A stretch of 64,000 nucleotides of DNA from Saprospiraceae bacterium (GTDB lineage: Bacteria > Bacteroidota > Bacteroidia > Chitinophagales > Saprospiraceae): positions 763,001 to 827,000 of the forward strand of contig JADKBS010000001.1 in the NCBI GenBank assembly GCA_016714985.1. Reading direction: 5' to 3'. Within the stretch, counting starts at the first letter, position 1. Every line of letters starts with the position of its first letter. The translations under genes and the position numbers were made by a program. The notes below the pieces were generated by a model, which did no database searches, was not told the origin of the DNA, and saw only the letters and a list, made by a program, of their open reading frames with translations. Shown in pieces: positions 19,014 through 27,735 of the stretch.

Positions 19014-19330
19014 AGCGGTTGTTTGTTTTTGGCCGCAAAGGCCGTGAGCGTGAGCAGGTATGCATCGGGGAATTCAGCGGCGTAGGGGGCTACTTTTTTT
19101 TCCACCACCATGCCATCCGCTTCGAGGGCTTCGGAAATGAACAGTTGCTGGGCGATTGTTTCCTCCGAAATACGGGAGAGCAATGCCTGTGCCTTTACCC
19201 TGGCGACGAGCCGCTCGGACGTCAGTACGTTGAGGTAGATCATCAGTCCAATACCTAGTGAAACCATGACCAGCAACATGGCCATCACGGTTTCCACAAT
19301 GGTAGTGCCGGGCAGTGTCAGTTTAGCCAT
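18944..19330 (-). CDS. Pseudopilin, GspI-like minor
   Basis: The start at MAKLTLPG (19330) is preferred to 19375 because it yields a normal prepilin leader: MAKLTLPG followed by TTIVETVMAMLLVMVSLGIG, with Glu at +5 (numbering from the residue after Gly). The 128-residue size fits a GspI-type tip pseudopilin. This start overlaps the stop of the upstream K-like gene by 13 bp (ATGGCTAAACTGA), again a coupling arrangement. The 3' end runs 70 bp into the next pseudopilin in another frame. The sequence after the leader helix is short and not diagnostic, so the I label is positional. Confidence 0.7.
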   Translation of the reverse strand: MAKLTLPGTTIVETVMAMLLVMVSLGIGLMIYLNVLTSERLVARVKAQALLSRISEETIAQQLFISEALEADGMVVEKKVAPYAAEFPDAYLLTLTAFAAKNKQPLCELKEIIYPQAQNGYPLLPSPR

Positions 19331-20541
19331 TTTGCGATTGCCAGTTTTGAGGTTTTTTCTGAAATAAATGGGCAAACGAACTCATTGGGCAGCAAGCTGC
19401 GGTCAATGGTGGCGTTGGACAAATAGTTCTGGTAATAGGTATCGGGGGATGATAGCCTGAACACATCGCAGGAGACGCTGCCATGCACCGTTCCCCGCAA
19501 TTCCAGTTCGCCCCTTACCCAGACAAAGCCCCTGACCAGTGCCTTTTCGGCTACGGATACATAGGGTGCTTGCCGGAACGCCAGCATCGGGTAGGCGAAA
19601 ACAAGTCCCTCCACTTTGCTGTCTGCTTCCAACAAAAGCGATACTTTTTCTGGGAACGCTTCAGTTTGAAGCAGGCCCAGCACGGACGGATAGTGCAACT
19701 TGCAACTGCTTTTCACCGTCAGCTCTTTGTAGGCATACGCCTGCACCGTGCCCTCAAAGCCTTGCTCAAATGTTACCTTTGGTGCAAACAACAGCACGTC
19801 TTCCAAGGAACAGCCCTTGCCAACGATGATTTCTTGGCTGGCAGATAGCAAGATGTTCCCCCTCAGCTTTTGTCCTTGCAACGAAAGCGTTTGACCCGAT
19901 ATGACCAAAGTAGGTTCCAAAAAGGAGTGGGACAGTGAATCTGGAGGCAGGCTTGTTGAGCCTTTTTGGTCGAAAAGGTTCAGCAGGCTTTTCATACTGG
20001 CTTCGTTCAGTGGTGGCAAAAAGGGCATGCTGGTTTGCTGCGCCCCTTGAACGAACTCGTCGCTCAGGTAGCCATAGCCCCGCACCACGCCAGACGGTGG
20101 CAAAAATGCGTTGCCCTTCACGACGGTATTGCCCATAAAGGTCAGTGGCAATGCTCGGTCGCATAGGTAGAGTGCTGGTGATAGTTGGGGCAGGAGGGCT
20201 TCCCCTATCAACATGCCACGGTACAGCGAGTCTCGGCCCGAGGCTGTTTGCTTGGTGGCCAGGACGCTGGCCACGGAAAACAAGCCCCAGTTTGATTTTT
20301 GGACGAGCACGCTGTCCTGTGCATCGCCGAAAAGGTCGAGGGATTGAAGGGGAATTGTATGCTCCTTACTGCCCAAAAGAAGGGCGGCACCAGACCTGGC
20401 GTTTCTTGAGAGCTGCGCTTGTTGGCTTTGTTCTATTTGCTGTAGCCGTTGGAGATGTGCCAAACTGATGAGCATCCCACTGAGGAGGGCTATCAAAAGA
20501 GAGACAACGATGGCGTAAAACATAGCTCTGGCAGGAATCAT
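19318..20541 (-). CDS. GspK/PilX-position membrane-anchored protein with repetitive beta domain
   Basis: This 407-residue protein heads the leftward pilin block. It begins with an N-terminal hydrophobic helix (MFYAIVVSLLIALLSGMLIS) of the kind found in GspK/PilX-type proteins, but without an obvious Gly-Phe/Thr-Leu prepilin site. The rest alternates short strands and turns (LVISGQTLSLQGQKLRGNIL, KVTFEQGFEGTVQAYAYKEL, GFVWVRGELELRGTVHGSVS) in a way that suggests a beta-helix or bactofilin-like stack. GspK is not normally of this type, so function is by position only. ATG codons at 20541 and 20523 are both possible starts. A -7 box lies at 20574-20567. Confidence 0.55.
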   Translation of the reverse strand: MIPARAMFYAIVVSLLIALLSGMLISLAHLQRLQQIEQSQQAQLSRNARSGAALLLGSKEHTIPLQSLDLFGDAQDSVLVQKSNWGLFSVASVLATKQTASGRDSLYRGMLIGEALLPQLSPALYLCDRALPLTFMGNTVVKGNAFLPPSGVVRGYGYLSDEFVQGAQQTSMPFLPPLNEASMKSLLNLFDQKGSTSLPPDSLSHSFLEPTLVISGQTLSLQGQKLRGNILLSASQEIIVGKGCSLEDVLLFAPKVTFEQGFEGTVQAYAYKELTVKSSCKLHYPSVLGLLQTEAFPEKVSLLLEADSKVEGLVFAYPMLAFRQAPYVSVAEKALVRGFVWVRGELELRGTVHGSVSCDVFRLSSPDTYYQNYLSNATIDRSLLPNEFVCPFISEKTSKLAIAKWLN

Positions 20542-20566
20542 AGAGAAAGGCTTGCGAGATATTCGA

Positions 20567-20574
20567 CAAAACTA
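20567..20574 (-). promoter_or_regulatory. Bacteroidota -7 box (TAGTTTTG on the minus strand)
   Basis: Read leftwards the site is TAGTTTTG, matching TAnnTTTG, 25 bp before the first possible ATG (20541) of the pilin block. The 164-bp gap to 20706 must hold divergent promoters for both secretion operons. A matching -33 site and a clear rightward promoter were not found. Confidence 0.4.
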
Positions 20575-20705
20575 AAAAATAAATCAACTGCTAACTTACC
20601 GGCGCAAATTTTTTTTCAATTAAATTTACATATTGTTCGTAATTTTAACCGTCGAATATGGTTGCTCTCAGCACCTATTAAACTTAAAACAAACAACTTT
20701 CTCTT

Positions 20706-21113
20706 ATGAAACAGAATCTCTCTACCCTTCGTGCGTTTACGCTTACCGAGCTGATGGTTGTTTTGGTGATCATTGGCATTCTGATGTTGATAGCGCTTCC
20801 AATTTTTGATGACCTTTTTGGCGAAGCGTATTCGATAGAAGCACAAAACCAACTCAAGTACATCCAATCGAGGCAGCAGACCTATTACCAAAAAAATTTC
20901 CGATATTCCGGTGACTTCCAAGAACTGGGCTTCACGGCCCCAAAAACGCTCGACGAAGAAGGGGAGGCTCGCTACACCTATGATGTAGTGGATGCTGGCA
21001 AAAGCAGCTTCCTTGCCCGAGCAACTGCCATCGCTGATTTTGACAAGGATGGCAACGTCAATATCTGGGAAATCAACCAAGAAGGAAAACTTACCGAAGT
21101 AACCCCCGACTGA
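20706..21113 (+). CDS. gspG: Major pseudopilin GspG-like with EF-hand-type calcium loop
   Basis: This 135-residue pilin has the leader MKQNLSTLRA followed by FTLTELMVVLVIIGILMLIA (Glu+5), a long N-terminal helix with QLKYIQSRQQTYYQKNFRYS, and a small globular domain. Near the end, residues 111-122 read DFDKDGNVNIWE, a canonical EF-hand spacing (D-x-D-x-D-G ... E at 12). The major pseudopilin of T2SS is known to need calcium, although usually through a different loop. It is the first gene of the rightward block, and its TGA overlaps the ATG of the prepilin peptidase by one base (TGATG). Confidence 0.85.
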   Translation: MKQNLSTLRAFTLTELMVVLVIIGILMLIALPIFDDLFGEAYSIEAQNQLKYIQSRQQTYYQKNFRYSGDFQELGFTAPKTLDEEGEARYTYDVVDAGKSSFLARATAIADFDKDGNVNIWEINQEGKLTEVTPD

Positions 21114-21619
21114 TGAAAAGCCTGTTGTTGTTCATACCGCTCTTATTCATGGCCTATGAGGATTTCCGCTTTCGCGCAATCCATTGGCCATGGCTACTGT
21201 TGCTAACGGCCGGGATTTTGTTGAATTATTCATTCAACCCTGCCGCTACTTTGATAAACCTACTGCTGGTAGCTTCGCAGATAGCCTTGTTGACCCTATA
21301 TTTTTCCATCAAGCAAGGCTATTTGGTTTATTTGCCAGCACAGCACTTAGGCTGGGGAGACATCCTTTTCTATGTACCGCTCTGCTTGATTTTCTCTCCA
21401 GGCAACCTGCTGTTTTTCACAGTGGGCAGCTTTGCCTTAACCCTGCTGTTCTTTGGGGCTTACCAGCTGATTTCGAAGAAGGGGGCTACTACCATCCCCT
21501 TGGCTGGCTGCCTGTCTATATGCCTATTGGGGGTGCTGATTTTTGGCTTTCAGAAAGGCATTGACCTTAAGGAGGATACAAGGTTTTTGGCCATGCTGAT
21601 AAGCACGATGCAATATTAA
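21113..21619 (+). CDS. Prepilin peptidase, A24 family, short form
   Basis: This 168-residue multi-pass membrane protein carries both aspartate motifs of the A24 prepilin peptidases: YEDFRFRAI near residue 15 and GWGDILFYVP (the GxGD motif) near residue 83. It lacks the N-terminal methylase half of full PilD/GspO, as many short archaeal-type and Bacteroidota forms do. It would cleave the three prepilins encoded next to it. It overlaps the pseudopilin stop by one base and is followed after 24 bp by the ATPase gene, so it is translated as part of the operon. Confidence 0.85.
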   Translation: MKSLLLFIPLLFMAYEDFRFRAIHWPWLLLLTAGILLNYSFNPAATLINLLLVASQIALLTLYFSIKQGYLVYLPAQHLGWGDILFYVPLCLIFSPGNLLFFTVGSFALTLLFFGAYQLISKKGATTIPLAGCLSICLLGVLIFGFQKGIDLKEDTRFLAMLISTMQY

Positions 21620-21643
21620 CCGCCATCTGTTCAACCGCTATCT

Positions 21644-23089
21644 ATGCAGCCATCCACATCCGACAAATCAATACGAACTGAGGTAATTCAGGCTTTGACC
21701 TCTCAACAGGCTTGGCACTACGCTGTGCTCCCCTACGAAATGGAAAACAGAACCATACGGATGTACGTAGCGGAAGGCAATCACTCGCTGGAATTGGAGG
21801 AGGAGCTAGAGGTACTTTTGGGCAAGCGCATTGAGATGAAACCCATTGAAGCTTCTATCCTTCGGAAAGAATTGGGCAAGTACTACCGGCAGCCAGGGGA
21901 TAGCAGGCAAAAAACAGAAAGTATTGAGTTTAACGGCGAGGCATCTGGCGATTTTTTGGGCAACCTGATCCGTGAAGCAAAGGAGGTTGGCAGCAGCGAT
22001 GTCCATTTGGAGCCTTACGAAAACCGATGTCGTTTGCGGTTTCGGATAGATGGGGTATTGGTAGAGCGCTACGTAATCCAAAAATCGGATTACCCAAGCT
22101 TGGTCAACAAGATTAAGATACAGGCGAACCTTGACATTGCCGAAAAACGGCTTCCACAAGACGGGCGTATCTTCATGGTTGACCGGGGCAAGGGCAAACT
22201 GGACATACGGGTCTCCGTACTGCCAACGCTGCATGGCGAAAAAGTAGTGATGCGTCTTTTAGGGGCAGATGCAAGCCATATCCGGCTGGAAAAACTCGGG
22301 TTCGACGAAATGGCCTTGGAGAATTACCAAGAAGGTATAAAAAGGCCAACTGGCATGGTGCTCATCAGTGGCCCTACTGGTTCCGGCAAAACGACCACGC
22401 TATATGCCACGCTCCAGCAATTGAACAAAAGCGAACGGAACATCCTCACGATTGAAGACCCCATCGAATATACCTTGGAAGGTGTCAACCAGGTACAATT
22501 AAAAGAAAACATCGGCCTCGACTTCCCAGGCGCCATGCGATCCTTCCTGCGCCAAGACCCAGACATCATCATGGTCGGCGAAATCAGGGACCAAGCGACC
22601 GCATCCATGGCCATACGCGCATCGCTGACAGGCCACTTGGTGCTCTCCACGATACACACAAACTGGTCGTGGGGCATCGTTGCCCGCTTGCTAGACATGG
22701 GCATCCCCGCTTACTTGTTGGCAGACACCCTGAACACCGCTGTTGCGCAGCGGCTGGTTCGGCTCCTTTGCCCTCATTGCAAGGAGGAGGAAGCGTTCCT
22801 GCCTGGCCTTTACCCGCCTCGGTTCCAGCCGCCGACGGAGCTTTCATCGCATTTCGTCAAGCAAGGCTGCGAGCATTGTTTCTATACAGGATACCAAGGA
22901 AGGCAAGCCATATACGAGGTCATTTCCATCGACCGGGAATTGGCACATCATATCAAAGAGAGCAACCTGAACGTCTTGGACATCCTGCGCACTAAAGGCT
23001 TTAAGAGCCTTTCCGACAATGCATTTTCTCTGATGGCTTTAGGCGCTACGTCCATCGAAGAGGTGTACCCAATTTTGGCTGGCGGATAA
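21644..23089 (+). CDS. gspE: Secretion ATPase GspE/PilB
   Basis: This cytoplasmic ATPase drives pseudopilus assembly (481 residues; family members are usually 500-570, so the N-terminal MshEN part is reduced). Visible motifs are the Walker A GPTGSGKTTTLY (about residues 243-254), the Asp-box/Walker B region DPDIIMVGEIRD (about 306-317), the His-box LSTIHTN, and a tetracysteine zinc site (CPHC near 376 and CEHC near 409 followed by FYTGYQGRQAIYEV). These distinguish it from PilT-type retraction ATPases, which lack the zinc site. It lies between the prepilin peptidase and the secretin, an order typical of compact T2SS/T4P loci. Confidence 0.93.
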   Translation: MQPSTSDKSIRTEVIQALTSQQAWHYAVLPYEMENRTIRMYVAEGNHSLELEEELEVLLGKRIEMKPIEASILRKELGKYYRQPGDSRQKTESIEFNGEASGDFLGNLIREAKEVGSSDVHLEPYENRCRLRFRIDGVLVERYVIQKSDYPSLVNKIKIQANLDIAEKRLPQDGRIFMVDRGKGKLDIRVSVLPTLHGEKVVMRLLGADASHIRLEKLGFDEMALENYQEGIKRPTGMVLISGPTGSGKTTTLYATLQQLNKSERNILTIEDPIEYTLEGVNQVQLKENIGLDFPGAMRSFLRQDPDIIMVGEIRDQATASMAIRASLTGHLVLSTIHTNWSWGIVARLLDMGIPAYLLADTLNTAVAQRLVRLLCPHCKEEEAFLPGLYPPRFQPPTELSSHFVKQGCEHCFYTGYQGRQAIYEVISIDRELAHHIKESNLNVLDILRTKGFKSLSDNAFSLMALGATSIEEVYPILAGG

Positions 23090-23113
23090 AACAACACTCT
23101 AAACAGTATTTCT

Positions 23114-25036
23114 GTGAAATTGCTAAAAATATTCCATTTCTCTCTTTTCCTCCTTTCCCTGAACTTTGAAGTAGCAGGGCAGCAAAACACGCCCCGATTG
23201 GAGGCGCTGGCACTAAAGCTGGAGGAATACGCCCTGGAAAATCCAAAAATTGAAAAAGAAATAGATATATCCATCACGGGCACCTTACAGGACCTAGCCA
23301 TAGCATTTTCAAGGGAAACGAAATTGAACCTAACCATTGATCCTGCCATCAACCCACCAGTAGTGGTCAATTTCTCGGAAACCAAACCTAGGGATATCCT
23401 CTTGCACTTGTGCAGGCTTTATAACTTGGACTTGGTATTTTCTGGTTCAATCATCACACTCATCCCACACCGGGAAGCACCGAAAAAATACGAACCCAAA
23501 GAGATAGATGCGAAGTACAATGCCTACAACGGGAAGCTGGAGCTAAACCTTCACAATGACACGCTGGATTATGTGCTGAAAAAAATCAGCCAACTGACCA
23601 GCAAGAATATCATTGCCACCAAATTGGCAAGCAATGAACAAGTTAGTGGGTATATTGGCCAAACTAACATTGACGATGCACTGGAACAATTAGCGAAGCG
23701 GAACGAGTTGACGGTAGTAAGCCCAGCGGAAAGCTATTTTGTGTTTGACAAAGCAGAGCCGGGGATACAAGGTTCGGGCGGCGAAAGTTTGGTGGATGCA
23801 CAGAACAGAAGAAGACAACAAGGGCAGCCACCACAAGGGTTGACATTGGAATCTGTTCAAGATAGCCTCAGCGGTAACAGGTTGCTTACCTTAGAGGCTA
23901 CAGATGTGGCTGTCATGGATATCATCAAGCAGGCATCGTTAGAAACAGAACAATCTTTTTTCTATTTTACCCTGCCAGAAGAACGAATCAGCTTGAACAT
24001 GGAAAAGGTCACCTATGATGAGTTGCTGACCTATGTGCTGAGGGGTACAAAATGTACCTACAGAAAAGATGGCAAAATCTACCTCATCGGAGAGCGCACC
24101 TTCGAGGGCTTGCGTGAAACGAAGGTGGTACAATTGCAACACCGGACGGTAAAAGATGTGATGGCAGTTATTCCAAAGGAGCTGTCGCAAAGCCTGAATA
24201 TTCAAGAGTTCGTTGAACTAAACTCGCTGATACTGAGCGGTTCGCCCGTGTCCATCACAGAGGTCGAACGGTTTTTAACGGGAATCGACAAATCCGTACC
24301 AGTCATCACGATAGAGTTGCTGATAGTTGACTTTAGCTCAAACAATGAGGTTCGTCTTGGTTTAGAGGCAGGCGTTTCAAAGGAGGCGCCTGCTGCCGGA
24401 GGTTCGATTTATCCAGGGCTTGACTTCACCTTTAGTGCCACGGCCATCAATAAGTTGCTAGCGCTTTTGGCAGGAAACGGCATAGTCAACCTAGGGCGGG
24501 TGCAGCCCAATTTTTATGCAACCTTGCAGGCCGTGGAAGATAATGGGTTCGCCAAAGTGCTTTCGAAACCTCGCCTTTCAACCATAAATGGCAAGGAAGC
24601 CAAACTATCCATCGGCGAAACTCGCTATTATCAGATAGAAAGGACTACCCTTCAGGGCAACGAGTCCCCTATTTCATTGCAAGAGCGGAGGTTCGAATCG
24701 GTCAATGCAGATTTTACCATCAACATTACGCCAGTCATATCGGGAGATGAAAGCGTGACTTTACAGATAGCAGTTTCCCAATCCGATTTTTTGGGACAGA
24801 TACAACCCAATGCCCCGCCGCCTTCGGTTAGCCGCAGCTTTACCTCCAATATACGTTTATTCGACAAGGAAATGGTAGTTCTTGGCGGCCTCGAAAGCAA
24901 AAGCATCGAGGACAGCGGAACAGGCGTGCCCTGGATTTCAAGAGTGCCAGTGCTGAAATGGTTCTTCAGCAAACGGCGCAGAGCAAAAAACAAAAGCCAA
25001 TTGCTCATATTTGTGCGGCCTAACATAATCTACTGA
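23114..25036 (+). CDS. gspD: Outer-membrane secretin GspD/PilQ
   Basis: This 640-residue secretin has a GTG start at 23114 and a signal peptide (MKLLKIFHFSLFLLSLNFEV, cleavage near AGQQ). An N0/STN-like domain lies at about residues 45-115 (ISITGTLQDLAIAFSRETKL), followed by N1/N2-like ring domains (DTLDYVLKKISQLTSKNIIA; VKDVMAVIPKELSQSLNIQE). The secretin core occupies about residues 390-640, with AKVLSKPRLSTINGKEAKLS and the closing VPVLKWFFSKRRR...LLIFVRPNIIY. It forms the outer-membrane gate of the machine. It follows gspE after 24 bp and precedes the L-like gene by 21 bp in one operon. Confidence 0.93.
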   Translation: MKLLKIFHFSLFLLSLNFEVAGQQNTPRLEALALKLEEYALENPKIEKEIDISITGTLQDLAIAFSRETKLNLTIDPAINPPVVVNFSETKPRDILLHLCRLYNLDLVFSGSIITLIPHREAPKKYEPKEIDAKYNAYNGKLELNLHNDTLDYVLKKISQLTSKNIIATKLASNEQVSGYIGQTNIDDALEQLAKRNELTVVSPAESYFVFDKAEPGIQGSGGESLVDAQNRRRQQGQPPQGLTLESVQDSLSGNRLLTLEATDVAVMDIIKQASLETEQSFFYFTLPEERISLNMEKVTYDELLTYVLRGTKCTYRKDGKIYLIGERTFEGLRETKVVQLQHRTVKDVMAVIPKELSQSLNIQEFVELNSLILSGSPVSITEVERFLTGIDKSVPVITIELLIVDFSSNNEVRLGLEAGVSKEAPAAGGSIYPGLDFTFSATAINKLLALLAGNGIVNLGRVQPNFYATLQAVEDNGFAKVLSKPRLSTINGKEAKLSIGETRYYQIERTTLQGNESPISLQERRFESVNADFTINITPVISGDESVTLQIAVSQSDFLGQIQPNAPPPSVSRSFTSNIRLFDKEMVVLGGLESKSIEDSGTGVPWISRVPVLKWFFSKRRRAKNKSQLLIFVRPNIIY

Positions 25037-25057
25037 CCCATACTAGAACAAGCTGCC

Positions 25058-26302
25058 GTGAAAATACCGTTCCTGGACAAAATATGGCACCGCTTAGGTG
25101 CAAGTATGCCTCGCAAGTTAGCCGGAGTTGACGTTTACTCCATAGGGAATGGGCATTCTTACCATGCAGTGATACTTGAAAAGATAAAAGATGAGGTGTT
25201 CTTGTCGTCGCAGGCTTTGGAATTGGCCAGTTTTGCAGATCTGTGCTCCTTCTTGGGAGATGATGTGGCAGTTCACCTGTCGGTTAATCTGAGGGGAGTC
25301 TTGTACAAACAACTACCTGTGCAACAGGAGGAAACCCGCCTTTTTCAAGCAGCCCTCCCAAATGCCAACATGGGTGATTTTTATTGGCAAAATGAAGTAA
25401 TGGAAGGAGGGAATGCGGTGTGCATTGTTAGGAAGAATGTGATAGATGATGTGCTGGAGCAATTCCAGCAAGCTGGTTTATGGGTAACTGGGCTTTCGCT
25501 TGGCCCTTTTGATGTGCAGCATATACTTCGCTTTTTGCCAAAGCGAAACTTGGTGCATGTGCATGATTTAGCGCTAAACTTCAGTAATGAAGAGAGGCTC
25601 GTCAGTTTTGAAAAAATAGTTGCGGCACAAAGCCCATCCACCAATATAAAAATTGGGGACGAGTCCATGGATGCAAGGTTGTTGCCAGCATATGCTACTG
25701 CTTTCAAGGGTATTTTCCTTGGGAGCAGCGATGCTGGCAACCCAGTCATAAAGCAAAACGTTGAATCGTTTTTTCACAAGCAATTGCTCAAAAGATTGGG
25801 CCTCAAAGTGCTTATTGGGCTATTGGTTGTTTTATTGGTCAACTCGTTTTTTTATTTTCATTTCAAAGACAAGGATGAAGCGGCAAAAATGGTGTTGTCG
25901 AAAAAGCAGGCAGAACTGGCCTTGTTGGATTCTTTAGAAAAAACCTATGAGGAGCAAGAAGACTTTATGCAATTGACGCAGGTTAACAAGGCATCGAAGG
26001 CTTCTTTTTACGCCGACCGTATTGCCACTTCAATGCCAGTCGGCATCCAATTGTTGGAGATGGAGGTGTTTCCGCTCAAGGGAAAGAAAACGGATTACGA
26101 ACAAGGGGATGTGTTGCAGTACGACCCCCAAAGCATATTGATAAGAGGCCAGTGTGACAATAGCCTGGTGTACAATCAATGGATACGAGAATTGGAACAG
26201 CTCGACTGGGCCTCAACGGTCGAACACCTCACCTACAAGGAAACCGGGACTTCTCAAAAGGAATTTGAACTGCGAATTGTTATTGGCGAGCCTTCAAAAT
26301 GA
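25058..26302 (+). CDS. GspL / PilM-PilN-like assembly protein
   Basis: This 414-residue protein has a GTG start. The N-terminal cytoplasmic half (about 1-248) has strand-helix patterns of the actin-like GspL/PilM fold (VYSIGNGHSYHAVILEKIKD, QLPVQQEETRLFQAALPNAN). One transmembrane helix follows at about 250-268 (VLIGLLVVLLVNSFFYF), then a coiled-coil stretch and a periplasmic PilN/GspL-type domain ending SLVYNQWIRELEQLDWASTV with a terminal strand. A fused M+N layout is what GspL has. It closes the rightward operon, and its 3' end overlaps the convergent C/P-like gene by 23 bp. Confidence 0.75.
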   Translation: MKIPFLDKIWHRLGASMPRKLAGVDVYSIGNGHSYHAVILEKIKDEVFLSSQALELASFADLCSFLGDDVAVHLSVNLRGVLYKQLPVQQEETRLFQAALPNANMGDFYWQNEVMEGGNAVCIVRKNVIDDVLEQFQQAGLWVTGLSLGPFDVQHILRFLPKRNLVHVHDLALNFSNEERLVSFEKIVAAQSPSTNIKIGDESMDARLLPAYATAFKGIFLGSSDAGNPVIKQNVESFFHKQLLKRLGLKVLIGLLVVLLVNSFFYFHFKDKDEAAKMVLSKKQAELALLDSLEKTYEEQEDFMQLTQVNKASKASFYADRIATSMPVGIQLLEMEVFPLKGKKTDYEQGDVLQYDPQSILIRGQCDNSLVYNQWIRELEQLDWASTVEHLTYKETGTSQKEFELRIVIGEPSK

Positions 26303-26779
26303 TTTTTTCTGCTTTTTGGAACCTCACTAGGATGGAGTCTTCGTATATTTCCAACAAGGTCACTTCTTCCAGTTTCTCCCCCACGCCAATATTTGAAATT
26401 GAACCGCCAATTGATAGGATGGCCGCCATCCTGCCGGATTTCAGCTTTACGTTTCCCTTGTAACCAATCGCTGGAAAAGCTACCATGGGTGGCTCCGGTT
26501 TTACTTCAGGGGGTGTGCGGACAGCGGTTCCTTTGCTGGGGGCATTGGAATTATTCTCAGTTGTTCGCTTAGGTGCATCTGAACTTGCAAAAGGGTTGCC
26601 ATAGGTAAGCAGCAGCGAAAAGCTGTCTTTTCGGTAGCAGGGTCGGTCATTTTGGGCAATGCAGTGGGCGTTTGCACTCCGTTTTTTGGGCTGGCCCTTT
26701 GGTAAAAACGGTAGGCTACCAGCCCCCAAACTCCCAACATGGCAACAGTTAGCCAGTATTTTGTTTTGTTTTTCTCCAT
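26280..26779 (-). CDS. GspC/PilP-like protein, frame broken once
   Basis: The start at 26779 gives one membrane helix (KYWLTVAMLGVWGLVAYRFY) and then leaves frame. The C-terminal part is in the neighbouring frame (KDSFSLLLTYGNPFASSDAP, a Pro-rich linker, then a small beta domain IGYKGNVKLKSGRMAAILSI with GEKLEEVTLLEIYEDSILVR). One extra base in the A4 run (minus strand, 26628-26631) gives TEKDSFSLLLTYGNPF and a continuous 166-residue protein. A helix, linker and HR-type beta domain are what GspC and PilP share; the domain contacts the secretin periplasmic rings. It is the last gene of the leftward block, 2 bp after the lipoprotein gene. Without the correction it would be annotated as two spurious fragments. 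Confidence 0.7.
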
Positions 26780-26781
26780 AT

Positions 26782-27732
26782 TTATTGCACCTGAAATTTT
26801 CGCATGGCACTATAGGCACTGTTGCTGCCCGCTCCGTCAACCGTCCTGACCCTCCAAAAATATTTGTCGGAGCTAATATCTGAAAAATTGAATGATGTTT
26901 CAATCGTGGCTTGCTTCAACACTTGGATAGTGGCTAAGGAATCTTTGTAAACATAAAGCGTATCCCTAAGCGGCGAATTGGGGTCAGATGTCCAATCCAA
27001 TAATACTGGCATCGTGACATTTGCCCCGTTCAATGGTGAGACAAGTACAGGGGGTTCTGGTGGAGTAAGGTCAATGATGAGTCGTCGTTCCGTGAATTGG
27101 CTGATACTGGAACTGTTTTGGCCCCTTACGCGCCAGCGGTATTCGCCCTCGTTCAGGGTCTTTGTAACAGAAGTGCCGGACAATAATTCGTTGGAAATGA
27201 TGAAAGCGCTGTTGCTAAAATCTGGGCTTGCCAATTGGAAATTGTAATCATCGGCATTCAGCAAAGCCTGCCAAGAAAACGCTACGGTGGCACTGCCTGA
27301 AACAGCTTCCTGGCTCGGAGCTAGCAATACCAAGATGCTGCCGTCCAACGATCTGGCGCTATCAGTTTCAATGGTAAGGTTGAAAACCATCCTTTGAGCT
27401 GTTTCATAACCAAAGTTTTTTCCTATCACAGTCCATTGATAGTTGCCTGGCGGCAGGGTCGCTTCGTATTTTGTGTCTTCCGTTACCTCCTCATCAAGAA
27501 CAAGGTTGGCAATGGAATCGAAGGATGGGGAGACCACCTGAAGACGGTACGTAGTGGCGCCTTCCAATTCCTCCCACAGAAAATTGAGCGTTGTTTGAGT
27601 GCTCCTAATGTTGTCCGCAGGGGCCAGTAACCTAACCGTGTCCTTTGTGATATCCTCTTCCAGAAAGTCGCTGCAAGCAGAAAATATCAACAATCCAACA
27701 ATTGGCAAAAAATAGTGAAACGTGTTTTTCAT
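26782..27732 (-). CDS. Lipoprotein with three Fn3-like domains in the secretion locus
   Basis: This 316-residue lipoprotein has the signal MKNTFHYFLPIVGLLIFSAC with the lipidated Cys at 20. Three similar beta-sandwich units follow, each starting with LxAP or VSPLNGAxV and containing a YRLQVVSP or YNFQLASP strand and a YQWTVIGKN, YRWRVRGQN or YFWRVRTVDG strand, typical of Fn3-like repeats. It sits inside the M-to-C operon with gaps of 3 and 2 bp, so it is almost certainly co-translated with machine parts. No standard T2SS part looks like this. A pilotin-like or outer-membrane anchoring role, or substrate capture, is inference. Confidence 0.75.
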   Translation of the reverse strand: MKNTFHYFLPIVGLLIFSACSDFLEEDITKDTVRLLAPADNIRSTQTTLNFLWEELEGATTYRLQVVSPSFDSIANLVLDEEVTEDTKYEATLPPGNYQWTVIGKNFGYETAQRMVFNLTIETDSARSLDGSILVLLAPSQEAVSGSATVAFSWQALLNADDYNFQLASPDFSNSAFIISNELLSGTSVTKTLNEGEYRWRVRGQNSSSISQFTERRLIIDLTPPEPPVLVSPLNGANVTMPVLLDWTSDPNSPLRDTLYVYKDSLATIQVLKQATIETSFNFSDISSDKYFWRVRTVDGAGSNSAYSAMRKFQVQ

Positions 27733-27735
27733 GTT

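Noticed and set aside
26501..26903. Two independent proteins in overlapping minus-strand frames
   Set aside because: Neither is complete alone: one has only the membrane helix, the other only the periplasmic beta domain. One base joins them into a GspC/PilP-like protein.
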